Below, piece after piece: positions 27,619-36,504 of a DNA stretch of 64,000 nucleotides (position 1 is its first letter; each line of letters opens with the position of its first letter). The stretch is taken from contig NZ_FNHG01000004.1 in assembly GCF_900103475.1 (NCBI RefSeq), positions 62,001 to 126,000 on the forward strand, in the 5' to 3' direction. Origin of the DNA: Maricaulis salignorans (lineage in GTDB: Bacteria; Pseudomonadota; Alphaproteobacteria; Caulobacterales; Maricaulaceae). The notes below the pieces were generated by a model. The model was not told where the DNA came from. It made no database searches and saw nothing but the letters and a program-made list of their open reading frames with translations. The position numbers were made by a program, and so were the translations under genes.

Positions 27619-28320
27619 CTATAATTCCAGTACGCGTGCTTCAGTATCCTCGCCGACAATCACGACACGGGCGAGGCCGATGAACAGGCCATGCTCGACC
27701 ACGCCCGGGAGCGCCTTGAGCCGGTAGTCCACCATCGCTGCGTCCGGGATCGCGCCACAGGCACAATCGAGGATGTAATGGCCGCCATCGGTGACGAAGG
27801 GCTCCAGCCCGTCGCCCTTGCGGCGCAGCTGAACATCCGGCTTGGCGATGCCACAGGCGCGCAGCACGTCGTAAATCTGCTTGGCGGTGATGGAAAAGCC
27901 GAAACGGTCGACTTCAACCGGCAATGCAAACCGGCCCAGCCTGGAGACCAGCTTGCTCTCATCGATCACAACGATCATCAGATCAGACGCGTGGGCGATG
28001 ATCTTCTCGCGCAACAGGCAACCGCCACCGCCCTTGATGAGCTGGAAATGGCCGTCGACCTCGTCGGCGCCGTCAACGGTCACCGAGATATGATTGACAT
28101 GGTCGACATCAATCAGCGGCACGCCGACTTCCTGCGCCAGCTCTGCTGTCTGGTTTGACGTCGCCACCGCCTGGATGCGCAATCCATCCTTGATGCGCTC
28201 ACCGAGCAGGCGGACGAAGATCTCGGCCGTCGAGCCGGAGCCGAGCCCCAGCGTCATGCCGTCTTCGACGTAAGCCAATGCGGCAGCGGCGGCGAAGGTC
28301 TTCTGGCGATTGGCACTCAT
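27619..28320 (-). CDS. rpiA: Ribose-5-phosphate isomerase A
   Basis: Interconverts ribose 5-phosphate and ribulose 5-phosphate in the pentose phosphate pathway. The 233-residue product has the RpiA signatures LGLGSGSTAE (phosphate loop, about 24-33), SNQT, DGADEVD (catalytic Asp) and LIKGGGGCLLREKI (catalytic Glu and Lys region). Its ATG overlaps the gabD stop (ATGA), so the two genes are translationally coupled. Confidence 0.95.
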   Translation of the reverse strand: MSANRQKTFAAAAALAYVEDGMTLGLGSGSTAEIFVRLLGERIKDGLRIQAVATSNQTAELAQEVGVPLIDVDHVNHISVTVDGADEVDGHFQLIKGGGGCLLREKIIAHASDLMIVVIDESKLVSRLGRFALPVEVDRFGFSITAKQIYDVLRACGIAKPDVQLRRKGDGLEPFVTDGGHYILDCACGAIPDAAMVDYRLKALPGVVEHGLFIGLARVVIVGEDTEARVLEL

Positions 28321-29786
28321 GCCTCAACGCCTCCGAGCAGCACGTATTTGAGCTCGGAGAACTCCTCCACGCCCCACTTGCCACCTTCGCGGCCAATACC
28401 CGATTCCTTCATGCCGCCGAACGGTGTGGAAGCCGAGCCGACCATCGGCGCGTTGACGCCGATCATGCCGTAATCGAGCCCTTCAGTAATGCGATAAACG
28501 CGATTGACGTCCCGCGTATAAACATAGGCCGCAAGCCCATAGGGCGTGTCATTGGCGAGACGCAGGATCTCGTCCTCGGTATCGAGGCGATAGATTGAGG
28601 CGACCGGTCCAAAAATCTCGAAACAGGCCAGATCCATCGTCGGATTACCACCCTCGATCAGGGTCGGGGCGTAGAAAGCCCCCCCAAGCTCGTCGACCAG
28701 CGGCTTGCCACCGGTGACGATCCGCGCACCGCTCTCGCGGGCATTGCGCACCAGGGCATCGACCCGCGCGACAGCTTCATGGTGGATCAGCGGGCCGAGA
28801 TCGGATGTGCCGTCAAACCCGTCGCCGGGCTTGAGTTTGGAGACACGTGCCTCCAGCGCAGCAACGAAACGATCCGCGATACCGCTCTGCACGATGATAC
28901 GGTTGGCCGACACGCAGGTCTGACCGGAGACACGGAATTTCGAGGCGATGACGCCATCGGCCGCAGCCTCGATATCGGCGTCATCCATGACGATGAAGGG
29001 CGCATTGCCACCGAGTTCGAGCGCCACACGCTTCACACCATCAGCCGCCTGGCGCATCAGCAATTTGCCGACCGCCGTCGAGCCGGTGAAACCGATCATC
29101 TTGACTTCGGGCGCTCCGGTCATGACCGGTCCGAGCACCTGGGCATCGCCGCAAATGACATTGAACACGCCGTCGGGAATGCCGGCGCGCCGGGCCAGTT
29201 CAGCCAGCGCCAGGGCCGAGAGCGGCGTTTCCGGTGCCGGCTTGATGACCATGGTGCAACCGGCCGCCAGGGCCGGGGCGCATTTGCGCGTAATCATCGC
29301 ATTGGGGAAATTCCACGGCGTAATGCAAGCGACAACGCCGACCGGCTGGTGAATGGTCCAGCCGCGAGAATTCGGGAAAGGTGGCTGCATGGTCTCGCCA
29401 TGGATGCGCTTGGCTTCCTCGGCCGACCATTCAATGAAGGCGGCGCCATAAACCACTTCGCCCATCGCCTCGCGCTGGGTCTTGCCCATTTCCAGCGTGA
29501 TCAGTACGGCCAGATCGGCGGCATTCTCGAGGATCAGCTGGTGCCAGCGCATCAGGAGCTTGCTGCGCTCGAAGGGGGAGATTCGCTTCCAGGTCTCAAA
29601 GGCTGTCGCTGCGGCGGCGATCGCTGACCGGGCGCCGTCAGCACCGACATCGCCGATTTCGGCAATCATCTCATTATTGGCAGGATTGAGAATTGGCTTG
29701 GCGCCTTCGCCCTGGACCCATGCCCCATCAATGAAGGAGGCGGTCCGGTACAGCGTCTTGTCCTTCAGGCGGTCTGCAACACTCAT
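28317..29786 (-). CDS. gabD: NAD(P)-dependent succinate-semialdehyde dehydrogenase
   Basis: Aldehyde dehydrogenase of 489 residues that most resembles GabD, which oxidises succinate semialdehyde to succinate at the end of the GABA shunt. Catalytic elements are PWNFPNAMITRK, GFTGSTAVGK, the general base in LELGGNAPFIV (about 266) and the nucleophile in GQTCVSANR (Cys about 300). The C-terminal PFGGMKESGIGREGG matches GabD. It overlaps glmU and rpiA by four bases at each end. The exact aldehyde cannot be proven from sequence. Confidence 0.88.
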   Translation of the reverse strand: MSVADRLKDKTLYRTASFIDGAWVQGEGAKPILNPANNEMIAEIGDVGADGARSAIAAAATAFETWKRISPFERSKLLMRWHQLILENAADLAVLITLEMGKTQREAMGEVVYGAAFIEWSAEEAKRIHGETMQPPFPNSRGWTIHQPVGVVACITPWNFPNAMITRKCAPALAAGCTMVIKPAPETPLSALALAELARRAGIPDGVFNVICGDAQVLGPVMTGAPEVKMIGFTGSTAVGKLLMRQAADGVKRVALELGGNAPFIVMDDADIEAAADGVIASKFRVSGQTCVSANRIIVQSGIADRFVAALEARVSKLKPGDGFDGTSDLGPLIHHEAVARVDALVRNARESGARIVTGGKPLVDELGGAFYAPTLIEGGNPTMDLACFEIFGPVASIYRLDTEDEILRLANDTPYGLAAYVYTRDVNRVYRITEGLDYGMIGVNAPMVGSASTPFGGMKESGIGREGGKWGVEEFSELKYVLLGGVEA

Positions 29787-31141
29787 GAAGCCGTGTCCTT
29801 CTTGGCTTTGCGGGTCAATTTGGCGCGGCGGAAACGGGCCGCCCAGCCATCCTTGTTGGTCTGCTCTGCCCGGGCCAGGGCCAGGGCGTCAGCGGGGACG
29901 TCTTCAGTAATCACCCCGCCGGATCCGGTCATGGCACCCGAGCCGACCGTGACCGGGGCCACCAGGCTGGTATTGGAGCCAATAAAGGCGCCCTCACCGA
30001 TCACTGTGCGGTGTTTGCCGAAGCCGTCATAATTACAGGTAATCGTCCCGGCACCGACATTGGCACCGGCACCCACGCTGGCATCTCCTACATAGGAGAG
30101 GTGATTGACTTTCGCACCCTCTCCGAGCTGCGACTTTTTAATCTCGACGAAATTGCCCACCTTGGCCTTCACGCCGATTTCTGCGCCGGGACGAAGCCGC
30201 GCATAGGGGCCAATATGAGCGCCCTCGCCGATCGTCGCGCCCTCAATGTGGGAGAAAGCATGGATCACCGCATCCTCGCCAATCGTCACACCGGGTCCGA
30301 AAACGACATTCGGCTCGATGATCACGTCGCGCGCAATTTTGGTATCCCAGGAGAAGAACACGGTTTCCGGCGCAACCAGGGTGACACCGGCATTCATCGC
30401 CTCGCGGCGCATCCGTGCCTGCAGCGCCGTTTCGGCTTCGGCCAGGTCGATCCGCGAATTGACCCCGAGCACCTCATCGGCGCCCGCCCGCACCACAACG
30501 GCCTTCAGTCCGCGTGAGCGGGCCAGTCCGACGACATCGGTGAGATAGTATTCGCCATTGGCATTCTCATTTCCGACCTGTCCGAGCAAATCGAACAGGA
30601 GCGACGCTTCTGCGGCCAGCACACCGGAATTGACCAGGCCAATCGCCCGCTCCGCCTCGGAGGCGTCCTTGAATTCGACGATCCGGTCGAGATGCCCCTC
30701 ATCGTCGAGCACGAGGCGGCCATAGGCGGCCGGTTCTGCCGGTTCGAAGCCCAGAACGGCCACCGCCGCGCCGCTTTCCAGCGCCGCGAACACCCGCTCA
30801 ACCGTCTCCGGTTTGATCAATGGCGTGTCGGCATACAGCACGATCGCATCGCCCTTGAAATCCGCGAGCGCCTCGCGGGCTGCCAGCACGGCATGCCCTG
30901 TCCCCAGCGGCGGATCCTGCAAGGCCGTCGCCGACCCCAGCGCCTCGGCCGCATCACGCACCGCCGGCGAATGCGCGCCATAGACCGTCACCATCCGCCC
31001 GGCATCGCTACGCATCGCCAGGTCAATCGCCCAGTCCAGCATGGGCCGCCCACCGACTCCGTGAAGGACCTTGACCGTTTTGGACTTCATGCGCGTGCCT
31101 TGTCCGGCAGCCAGAATGACTGCAGCGCGGGATCGTGACAT
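29783..31141 (-). CDS. glmU: Bifunctional GlmU (UDP-GlcNAc synthesis)
   Basis: Makes UDP-N-acetylglucosamine for peptidoglycan and lipid A by acetylating glucosamine 1-phosphate and then uridylylating it. The N-terminal pyrophosphorylase starts AVILAAGQGTRMKS with the usual lysine about ten residues on. The C-terminal left-handed beta-helix shows hexapeptide repeats (IGEGAHIGPYARLRPGAEIG) and the acetyltransferase residues in VGAGTITCNYDG. The ATG at 31141 has a GAGG site and begins the family consensus. It heads the operon glmU-gabD-rpiA-DUF2059-gor-DAHP synthase and diverges from gph. Confidence 0.95.
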   Translation of the reverse strand: MSRSRAAVILAAGQGTRMKSKTVKVLHGVGGRPMLDWAIDLAMRSDAGRMVTVYGAHSPAVRDAAEALGSATALQDPPLGTGHAVLAAREALADFKGDAIVLYADTPLIKPETVERVFAALESGAAVAVLGFEPAEPAAYGRLVLDDEGHLDRIVEFKDASEAERAIGLVNSGVLAAEASLLFDLLGQVGNENANGEYYLTDVVGLARSRGLKAVVVRAGADEVLGVNSRIDLAEAETALQARMRREAMNAGVTLVAPETVFFSWDTKIARDVIIEPNVVFGPGVTIGEDAVIHAFSHIEGATIGEGAHIGPYARLRPGAEIGVKAKVGNFVEIKKSQLGEGAKVNHLSYVGDASVGAGANVGAGTITCNYDGFGKHRTVIGEGAFIGSNTSLVAPVTVGSGAMTGSGGVITEDVPADALALARAEQTNKDGWAARFRRAKLTRKAKKDTAS

Positions 31142-31185
31142 GGGGCTATCCTCTCGGACCGAAAGCGTGTTGGACATGTGTCAGG

Positions 31186-31212
31186 GCGCTATAGCCTATC
31201 GTGCGATAGCGC
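31186..31212. promoter_or_regulatory. Palindrome between divergent glmU and gph
   Basis: GCGCTAT (31186-31192) pairs with ATAGCGC (31206-31212), and an overlapping CTATCG/CGATAG pair (31196-31201, 31204-31209) offers an alternative. It lies in the 117-base gap between the two divergent starts, where a shared operator would be expected. No regulator is identified. Confidence 0.35.
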
Positions 31213-31258
31213 GTAACCATACAGCGTCGCAATCGCCAGCCTCAAAGAGCAAAATCAC

Positions 31259-31948
31259 ATGTCCGACCTTCTCGACCCCGACCTGTTTGGCCAAGCCTCG
31301 ATCGCCTTCGATCTCGACGGCACGCTCGTCGACACAGCGCCCGATCTCGTCCGGGCCCTCAACGCGACAATCCAGCCTGACGGCCTGACACCGGTACCCG
31401 TGGATGATCTGAGGGCATTGGTCGGGCGCGGCGCGCAGGCGCTGCTGGAGCGCGCCTATGCGCAACAGGGGCGGGTTTTATCGCCGGATGCGACGCCAGA
31501 CCTGGTGGCGCGATTCATTGATATCTACCAGGCCGATATCGCCGCCCACAGCCGGGTTTTCCCGCAGGTGGAGACGACGCTGGCGCGGCTGCAACGTGCT
31601 GGCGCCACTCTGTCGGTCTGCACCAACAAGCCGTCAGTCCTGTCGGATCTGCTGATCGCCGAGTTCAAGCTGACGGGCTATTTCGCCCGCATTATTGGCC
31701 CCGACCGCACCACAGCCAAAAAACCTGCTGCTGACCATGTCCACACAGCGCTCGGCACCGGCCATCGACGCGCCGCAATGGTCGGCGACAGCGCGCCGGA
31801 CGTCGACGCCGCGCGAGCTGCACGGGTGCCAAGCATAGTGCTTAGCTATGGCTATAGCGAAGCACCGGCCGGCTCCTTGGGAGCCGACCGGTTGCTGCAT
31901 GATTTTGGTGATATTCCGGGGGCGCTCGCCGATATCTGGCGAGCCTAG
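31259..31948 (+). CDS. gph: Phosphoglycolate phosphatase (HAD superfamily)
   Basis: HAD-IA hydrolase of 229 residues that most likely removes phosphate from 2-phosphoglycolate. HAD motif I is FDLDGTLVDT (about 17-26), motif II is SVCTNK with its Thr/Asn, motif III is the Lys in AKKPAADH and motif IV is MVGDSAPDVDAA. A helical cap domain lies between motifs I and II. It diverges from glmU with 117 bases between. Substrate assignment is by family; other small phosphate esters are possible. Confidence 0.88.
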   Translation: MSDLLDPDLFGQASIAFDLDGTLVDTAPDLVRALNATIQPDGLTPVPVDDLRALVGRGAQALLERAYAQQGRVLSPDATPDLVARFIDIYQADIAAHSRVFPQVETTLARLQRAGATLSVCTNKPSVLSDLLIAEFKLTGYFARIIGPDRTTAKKPAADHVHTALGTGHRRAAMVGDSAPDVDAARAARVPSIVLSYGYSEAPAGSLGADRLLHDFGDIPGALADIWRA

Positions 31949-31954
31949 TCGGGA

Positions 31955-32173
31955 TCAGGCGGAGCGACGCTCGCGACCGACATCATTGGCAGGCCGTGTT
32001 GGCATGCCATTGACCAGGTTCGACCGCACATCAGTGCGAGCGGAACGCATGGCAGGCATGAAGCCGGCTTCGACGAGATCGACATTCACGTCATAGCCGC
32101 GCTCGGCCCAGTAAGCTTCAATACGCGCTTTAAGACGGCGCGCGCCTTCCGGCGTGCACAGATCGTTATTCAT
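31955..32173 (-). CDS. Conserved small protein of alphaproteobacteria
   Basis: A 72-residue soluble protein. The core TPEGARRLKARIEAYW, then YDVNVDLVEAGF and AMRSARTDVRSNLVNGMP, belongs to a small family I remember as widespread in alphaproteobacteria and without known function. The ATG at 32173 has an ideal GGAGGT site eight bases ahead; the open frame runs 64 codons further upstream but loses similarity. The gene converges on gph with six bases between the stops. Confidence 0.8.
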   Translation of the reverse strand: MNNDLCTPEGARRLKARIEAYWAERGYDVNVDLVEAGFMPAMRSARTDVRSNLVNGMPTRPANDVGRERRSA

Positions 32174-32422
32174 GAACAATACCTCCAATACGACCGAAGC
32201 TTCCCTCGGCCGGGAATTGCGTCCAATCTGATGATAATAGTCGCCGATGCGCTGGATGCGCTTCCGGTTCGGGAGGGCTGATATAGGGATGACGCTTCCG
32301 TGACGAGGCAAAACTGATGTGTCAAGTTGTCGCACCCCGACTACCGGGCAGGTGCAGATCCGCATGCACGCAGAGTTGACCGCCCGTAAGCGCGTGCTTA
32401 TACGAGCGCTTTCCGGGATACC

Positions 32423-32497
32423 GGGCGATTAGCTCAGCGGGAGAGCACCTCGTTCACACCGAGGGGGTCACTGGTTCAATCCCAGTATCGCCCACCA
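32423..32497 (+). tRNA. tRNA-Val (CAC)
   Basis: A 75-base cloverleaf with acceptor stem GGGCGAT/ATCGCCC, D-loop AGCGGGAGA, anticodon stem CCTCG/CGAGG with loop TTCACAC (anticodon CAC at 32455-32457), T-loop TTCAATC and an encoded CCA. It reads the GUG codon. Confidence 0.96.
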
Positions 32498-32623
32498 TTT
32501 CCACCCTCCACCCCGTTCAAAACCTGCCCGACAGACCGCGCTCTGCGACGCGATTCTGTCATGGATAGCGCCACTCCAGGGTTGATGGGCATCCTCGCGG
32601 TCGGCCCCGGTGCGGACTTTACT

Positions 32624-32647
32624 TGCGAAACGTTCTCATAAATGAGA
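32624..32647 (+). promoter_or_regulatory. Candidate Fur operator of the iron-import operon
   Basis: TGCGAA-ACG-TTCTCA (32624-32638) is an inverted repeat with one mismatch. Its right half also pairs with the next hexamer as TCTCAT-AA-ATGAGA (32634-32647). Overlapping alternating hexamers of this kind are characteristic of Fur sites. It lies 33 bases upstream of the ferric-binding lipoprotein gene. Binding by Fur rather than another iron regulator is inferred. Confidence 0.5.
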
Positions 32648-32680
32648 CAGGGGAGGCTGAACAATCAGATTGGGTGCGAC

Positions 32681-33721
32681 ATGAAATCCGTGAAATTCCT
32701 CGCTCTGGGCGCCAGCATCGCATTGGCAGCCTGCTCTCAACCCGCTGCAACGGACGGTGACAGCGCCCGCGTCGTCAATGTCTACAGCGCGCGCCACTAT
32801 TCCAGCGACGACGCGATCTATGCGGCCTTCACCGAGCAGACCGGGATCACGGTCAATCTGGTAACCGCCAATGGCGACCAGCTGATCGAGCGCGTCCGCG
32901 CCGATGGAGAGCGCAGCCCGGCCGATGTCATCATCACTGTGGACGCGGCACGGCTCCACCGCGCCGAAGAAGCCGGCCTGTTCGCCCAGAGCGATTTCGG
33001 CGAGCTCGCGGCCAGCATCCCTGCAAATCTGATCGACCCGCAAGGTTACTGGGTCTCCCTCGCCAAGCGCGCCCGCGTCATTGCCTACTCCAACACACGC
33101 GTTCAGCCCGCCGAGATCGGGACCTATGAAGACCTCGCCGATCCGCGCTGGCAGGGTCGCATCTGCGTCCGCTCAAGCGGCAATGCCTATAATCAGTCCC
33201 TGCTCGCATCGATCGTCGCGCGCTCCGGCGAAGCGGCCGCTGAAGCCTGGGCCCAGGGCGTCGTCGACAACATGGCCCGCGCCCCCCAGGGCGGCGACAC
33301 AACCCAGCTTGAAGGTATCGCGGCGGGGGAGTGTGATTTGGCTATTGTGAATCATTACTATTACGCACTGATGGTGAATTCCGACGAGCCGGCCCGCCAG
33401 GCTGCGGCCGCCGGGGTTTCGCTGCTCTTCCCCAATCAGGACAGCGCCGGAGCCCATATCAATGTGTCCGGCGCCGGCGTCGCGGCGAATGCACCGCATC
33501 CGGACGAAGCGCGCGCGCTGATCGAATTCTTCTTCAGCCCCGACGCCCAGCGCATGTTCGCCGAAATGACCAATGAGATCCCGGTCATCGCCGATACGGC
33601 CTGGGCCAACCCGACGCTGGAGGCGATGCTCCCCTTCGTCGAGGATGAGCGCAATGTCTCCGAACTGGGCGACCATAATGCGACCGCCCAGCGCATTTTT
33701 GACCGGGTTGGCTGGCAATAG
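32681..33721 (+). CDS. Ferric-iron ABC transporter, substrate-binding lipoprotein
   Basis: FbpA/FutA-type periplasmic receptor of 346 residues. The signal is a lipoprotein one, with lipobox LAAC (Cys18), so the protein is membrane-anchored, as FutA receptors can be. The mature part begins VNVYSARHYSSDD, the family's opening strand, and contains the iron-ligand tyrosines in NHYYYALM (about 227). PGY-like and INVSGAGV segments follow. Start at the ATG before the lipoprotein signal; the longer frame adds 13 unlikely codons. It leads an operon with permease and ATPase and lies behind a Fur-like site. Confidence 0.92.
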   Translation: MKSVKFLALGASIALAACSQPAATDGDSARVVNVYSARHYSSDDAIYAAFTEQTGITVNLVTANGDQLIERVRADGERSPADVIITVDAARLHRAEEAGLFAQSDFGELAASIPANLIDPQGYWVSLAKRARVIAYSNTRVQPAEIGTYEDLADPRWQGRICVRSSGNAYNQSLLASIVARSGEAAAEAWAQGVVDNMARAPQGGDTTQLEGIAAGECDLAIVNHYYYALMVNSDEPARQAAAAGVSLLFPNQDSAGAHINVSGAGVAANAPHPDEARALIEFFFSPDAQRMFAEMTNEIPVIADTAWANPTLEAMLPFVEDERNVSELGDHNATAQRIFDRVGWQ

Positions 33722-33723
33722 CG

Positions 33724-35346
33724 GTGGCGGCAGCGGCCCGCCTAAACCGGTTCCGCGGCTGGCTGCCGGGCCGCACGCTCTCACTGGCCGTGCTGGCGGC
33801 AACGCTGTGCGCGGCACCGGTACTGGCCGTCGCCTGGATCGCGCTCACCGGTGAGACCGGCGATTATCTGCGCCACCTCGCCGGCACCCGCCTGCCGACC
33901 TACCTGGCCACCTCGGCAGCCGTCGCCCTCATCGCCGCTGCCGGGTCCGGACTGATCGGAACGGGGCTTGGCTGGCTGATGGCCCGCACGGACTTCTTCG
34001 GTCGCCGCACCCTCGGCTGGGTGCTGATCCTGCCGCTGGCCGTGCCCGCCTATGTCGCCGCCTATGCCTGGCTCGACCTCAGCCATGCCGGCGGCCCCCT
34101 GCAGGCGATGACGGGCGGCCTCTTCCCTACGATACGCGGCAGCTGGGGCGCGGGTCTGATGTTCGCCCTTGTCCTCTACCCCTATGTCTATCTGCTGGCC
34201 CGCAACGCCTTCGCCGCGCAATCCGCCGACGCCTACAACGCCGCGCGCACGCTCGGCGCAGGGCCGCTCCACGCCTTCTGGCGCACCTCCCTGCCCATGG
34301 CCCGCCCGGCGATTGCCGCCGGTCTGGCGCTGGTGGTGATGGAGAGCCTGGCCGATTATGGCACCGTCTCGCATCTCGGCGCACCGACCCTGTCGATCGG
34401 CCTGATCCGCGCCTGGAGCGGTGCCGGTTCGCTGGTCGATGCCGCCCGCCTGTCGCTGGTCCTGGTCCTGGTGGCGATCTTCATATTCGGGCTGGAACGC
34501 GCCCAGCGCAGCCGCGCCCGCAACATCAACGCCGCCGGGCGCCACAAGCCGGCGCCGCGACTGCCGCTGACCGGACTGACGGCGCTCGCCGCATTCCTCG
34601 CCTGCCTGCTGCCGCTTTTGCTGGGCATGATCATCCCGCTCGGACGGCTGGGCTGGCTGGCGCTACGGACCGAGGCCGCCAGCGGCCTCGCCGCCGCCAG
34701 CCTTCACAGCTTAACCCTGGCCGGCGTCACCGCCCTGATCGCCGCAGCGCTGGGACTGGGCACCGCCTATGCCCTGCGCAGCCGCACCACGATCGCGATT
34801 CTGGCCGCACGGGCCGCCGGCCTGGGTTATGCCGTCCCCGGCGCCGTGGCCGCCGTCGGCGTGATTGCGCTTCTCTCCGGCACCCAGGCCCTGATCGACC
34901 CGGCCTGGCGCGCCCTGACCGGCGAGGTCTTCCCCATCCTGCTCACCAGCACCGGCGCTGCCCTGGTCCTGGCCTATCTCTCGCGCTTTGCCGCGGCCGC
35001 GATCAGCCCGGCCGAGACCGCCCTGGCGCGCGTCACCCCGTCGCTCGACGGCGCAGCCCGAACGCTCGGCGCCACGCCCCGCCGCCGGGTCTGGCAGATC
35101 CACTGGCCGCTAATCGCCGCCGGGGTGACCTCGGCCGGTCTGCTGGTCTTCGTCGAGGTGCTCAAGGAATTGCCGGCGACCATGATCCTGCGGCCGTTCA
35201 ATTATGACACGCTGGCCATCATCGCCCATAATTTCGCCAGCGATGAGCGACTGGGCGAGGCCGCCCTGCCCTCGCTCCTGATCCCGCTGGTCGCCCTGCT
35301 TCCCATGATCTTTGTTGCCCGCTACCTATCGCGGCAGGATCGCTAG
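33724..35346 (+). CDS. Ferric-iron ABC transporter, permease
   Basis: FbpB-type permease of 540 residues with two homologous halves, each about six membrane spans. Both carry the cytoplasmic EAA-type loop that contacts the ATPase (AARTLGAGPLHAFWRTSLP at about 173 and AARTLGATPRRRVWQIHWP at about 443). ELPATMILRPFNYDTLA near the C-terminus is a hallmark of iron permeases of this group. The start is GTG, two bases after the receptor stop, implying coupling. Confidence 0.93.
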   Translation: MAAAARLNRFRGWLPGRTLSLAVLAATLCAAPVLAVAWIALTGETGDYLRHLAGTRLPTYLATSAAVALIAAAGSGLIGTGLGWLMARTDFFGRRTLGWVLILPLAVPAYVAAYAWLDLSHAGGPLQAMTGGLFPTIRGSWGAGLMFALVLYPYVYLLARNAFAAQSADAYNAARTLGAGPLHAFWRTSLPMARPAIAAGLALVVMESLADYGTVSHLGAPTLSIGLIRAWSGAGSLVDAARLSLVLVLVAIFIFGLERAQRSRARNINAAGRHKPAPRLPLTGLTALAAFLACLLPLLLGMIIPLGRLGWLALRTEAASGLAAASLHSLTLAGVTALIAAALGLGTAYALRSRTTIAILAARAAGLGYAVPGAVAAVGVIALLSGTQALIDPAWRALTGEVFPILLTSTGAALVLAYLSRFAAAAISPAETALARVTPSLDGAARTLGATPRRRVWQIHWPLIAAGVTSAGLLVFVEVLKELPATMILRPFNYDTLAIIAHNFASDERLGEAALPSLLIPLVALLPMIFVARYLSRQDR

Positions 35347-35368
35347 AATGCCGCCCGGGAGAGTCCGC

Positions 35369-36400
35369 ATGACGGACGCACAGACAGTGTTGAGCATTCG
35401 CGGTGCCGAGCATCACTACCGCGCCGACCATGCCGCGCTGGCGGGGGCTAATCTCGATCTGTATGCCGGCCGCATCACCGCCCTGCTCGGCCCCTCGGGG
35501 AGTGGCAAGTCCACCCTGTTGCGGGCCATCGCCGGTCTGGAACGCCTGGACACCGGCTCGATCCGCCTCGGTGACACCATCTGGAATAACGAACAGACCC
35601 ATCTGCCGCCGGAAGCGCGCCGGGTCGGCATGGTGTTCCAGGATTATGCCCTCTTCCCGCACATGACGGCGCTGGCGAATGTCGCTTTCGGGCTGTCGGG
35701 TGCCGACAAGAAGGCGCGCGCGCTGGCCCAGCTGGAAGCCGCCGAACTCGGCCATCGCGCGAAGGCCTATCCGCATGAGCTGTCCGGTGGTGAGCAACAA
35801 CGCGTCGCGCTCGCACGCGCCTTGGCCCCACAGCCCGCTGTCGTGCTGCTGGACGAGCCTTTCTCCGGCCTTGACCGCCGGCTACGTGGCGAACTGCGCG
35901 AGCGCACTGTGGACACGCTGAGAGCCGCCAGAACAACGGCGCTCATCGTCACCCATGATGCCGAGGAAGCCATGGCCGTGGCCGACGAGCTCGCCCTGAT
36001 GGATGCCGGGCGGATCATCCAGACCGGCGCCCCGGACGAGGTGTGGATGGAACCCGTCAGCGCCACCGCGGCGAAACTGCTCGGGGATGTCGAAATCATC
36101 GAAAGCCACATCAGCAACGGACAGGCCGCGACGCCATTCGGCGCTGTCGACGCCCCTGGTCTTGAAGCCGGACAGCGCGTCAATGTCCTGATCCGACCCC
36201 GCGCTTTCGTCCTGACACTTGCCGATCATGGCACCTTCACCATCACCCGCCGCCGCTCCGCCGGCCCGCACCTGACCTGTCGCTTCGCCGGGGACAGGGG
36301 CGAGTGGACGGCCCAGACACCCTCCCCCGCATCAATCGCCGTGGGCGACCGGGTGAATGTGGTGCTGGATCCGGTCTATGTGCGCGTTGTGGCCGTCTAG
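35369..36400 (+). CDS. Ferric-iron ABC transporter, ATP-binding protein
   Basis: FbpC-type ATPase of 343 residues that powers ferric import. Walker A GPSGSGKST (about 40-48), Q-loop VFQDYALFPHM, signature LSGGEQQRVALARAL, Walker B VVLLDEPFSGLD and H-loop VTHDAEEA are intact. A C-terminal TOBE-like regulatory domain (about 240-343) follows. The ATG at 35369 has a GGGAGA site and lies 22 bases after the permease stop. Two in-frame upstream ATGs lie nearer the permease end and lack ribosome sites. Confidence 0.93.
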   Translation: MTDAQTVLSIRGAEHHYRADHAALAGANLDLYAGRITALLGPSGSGKSTLLRAIAGLERLDTGSIRLGDTIWNNEQTHLPPEARRVGMVFQDYALFPHMTALANVAFGLSGADKKARALAQLEAAELGHRAKAYPHELSGGEQQRVALARALAPQPAVVLLDEPFSGLDRRLRGELRERTVDTLRAARTTALIVTHDAEEAMAVADELALMDAGRIIQTGAPDEVWMEPVSATAAKLLGDVEIIESHISNGQAATPFGAVDAPGLEAGQRVNVLIRPRAFVLTLADHGTFTITRRRSAGPHLTCRFAGDRGEWTAQTPSPASIAVGDRVNVVLDPVYVRVVAV

Positions 36401-36504
36401 CAGCGCCCGCACACCTCGCGCTACACAGCACTCTGCGCAATGACAATCGCCCCCACCGTAAGGCAGGGGCGACTTGAATCGGGATCGTGGGAGGTCGCCG
36501 GGGT

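Noticed and set aside
36447-36472. TCGCCCC/GGGGCGA stem after the iron ATPase gene as a terminator
   Set aside because: A 7-bp stem with a 12-base loop and no following T-run on either strand; too weak to call.
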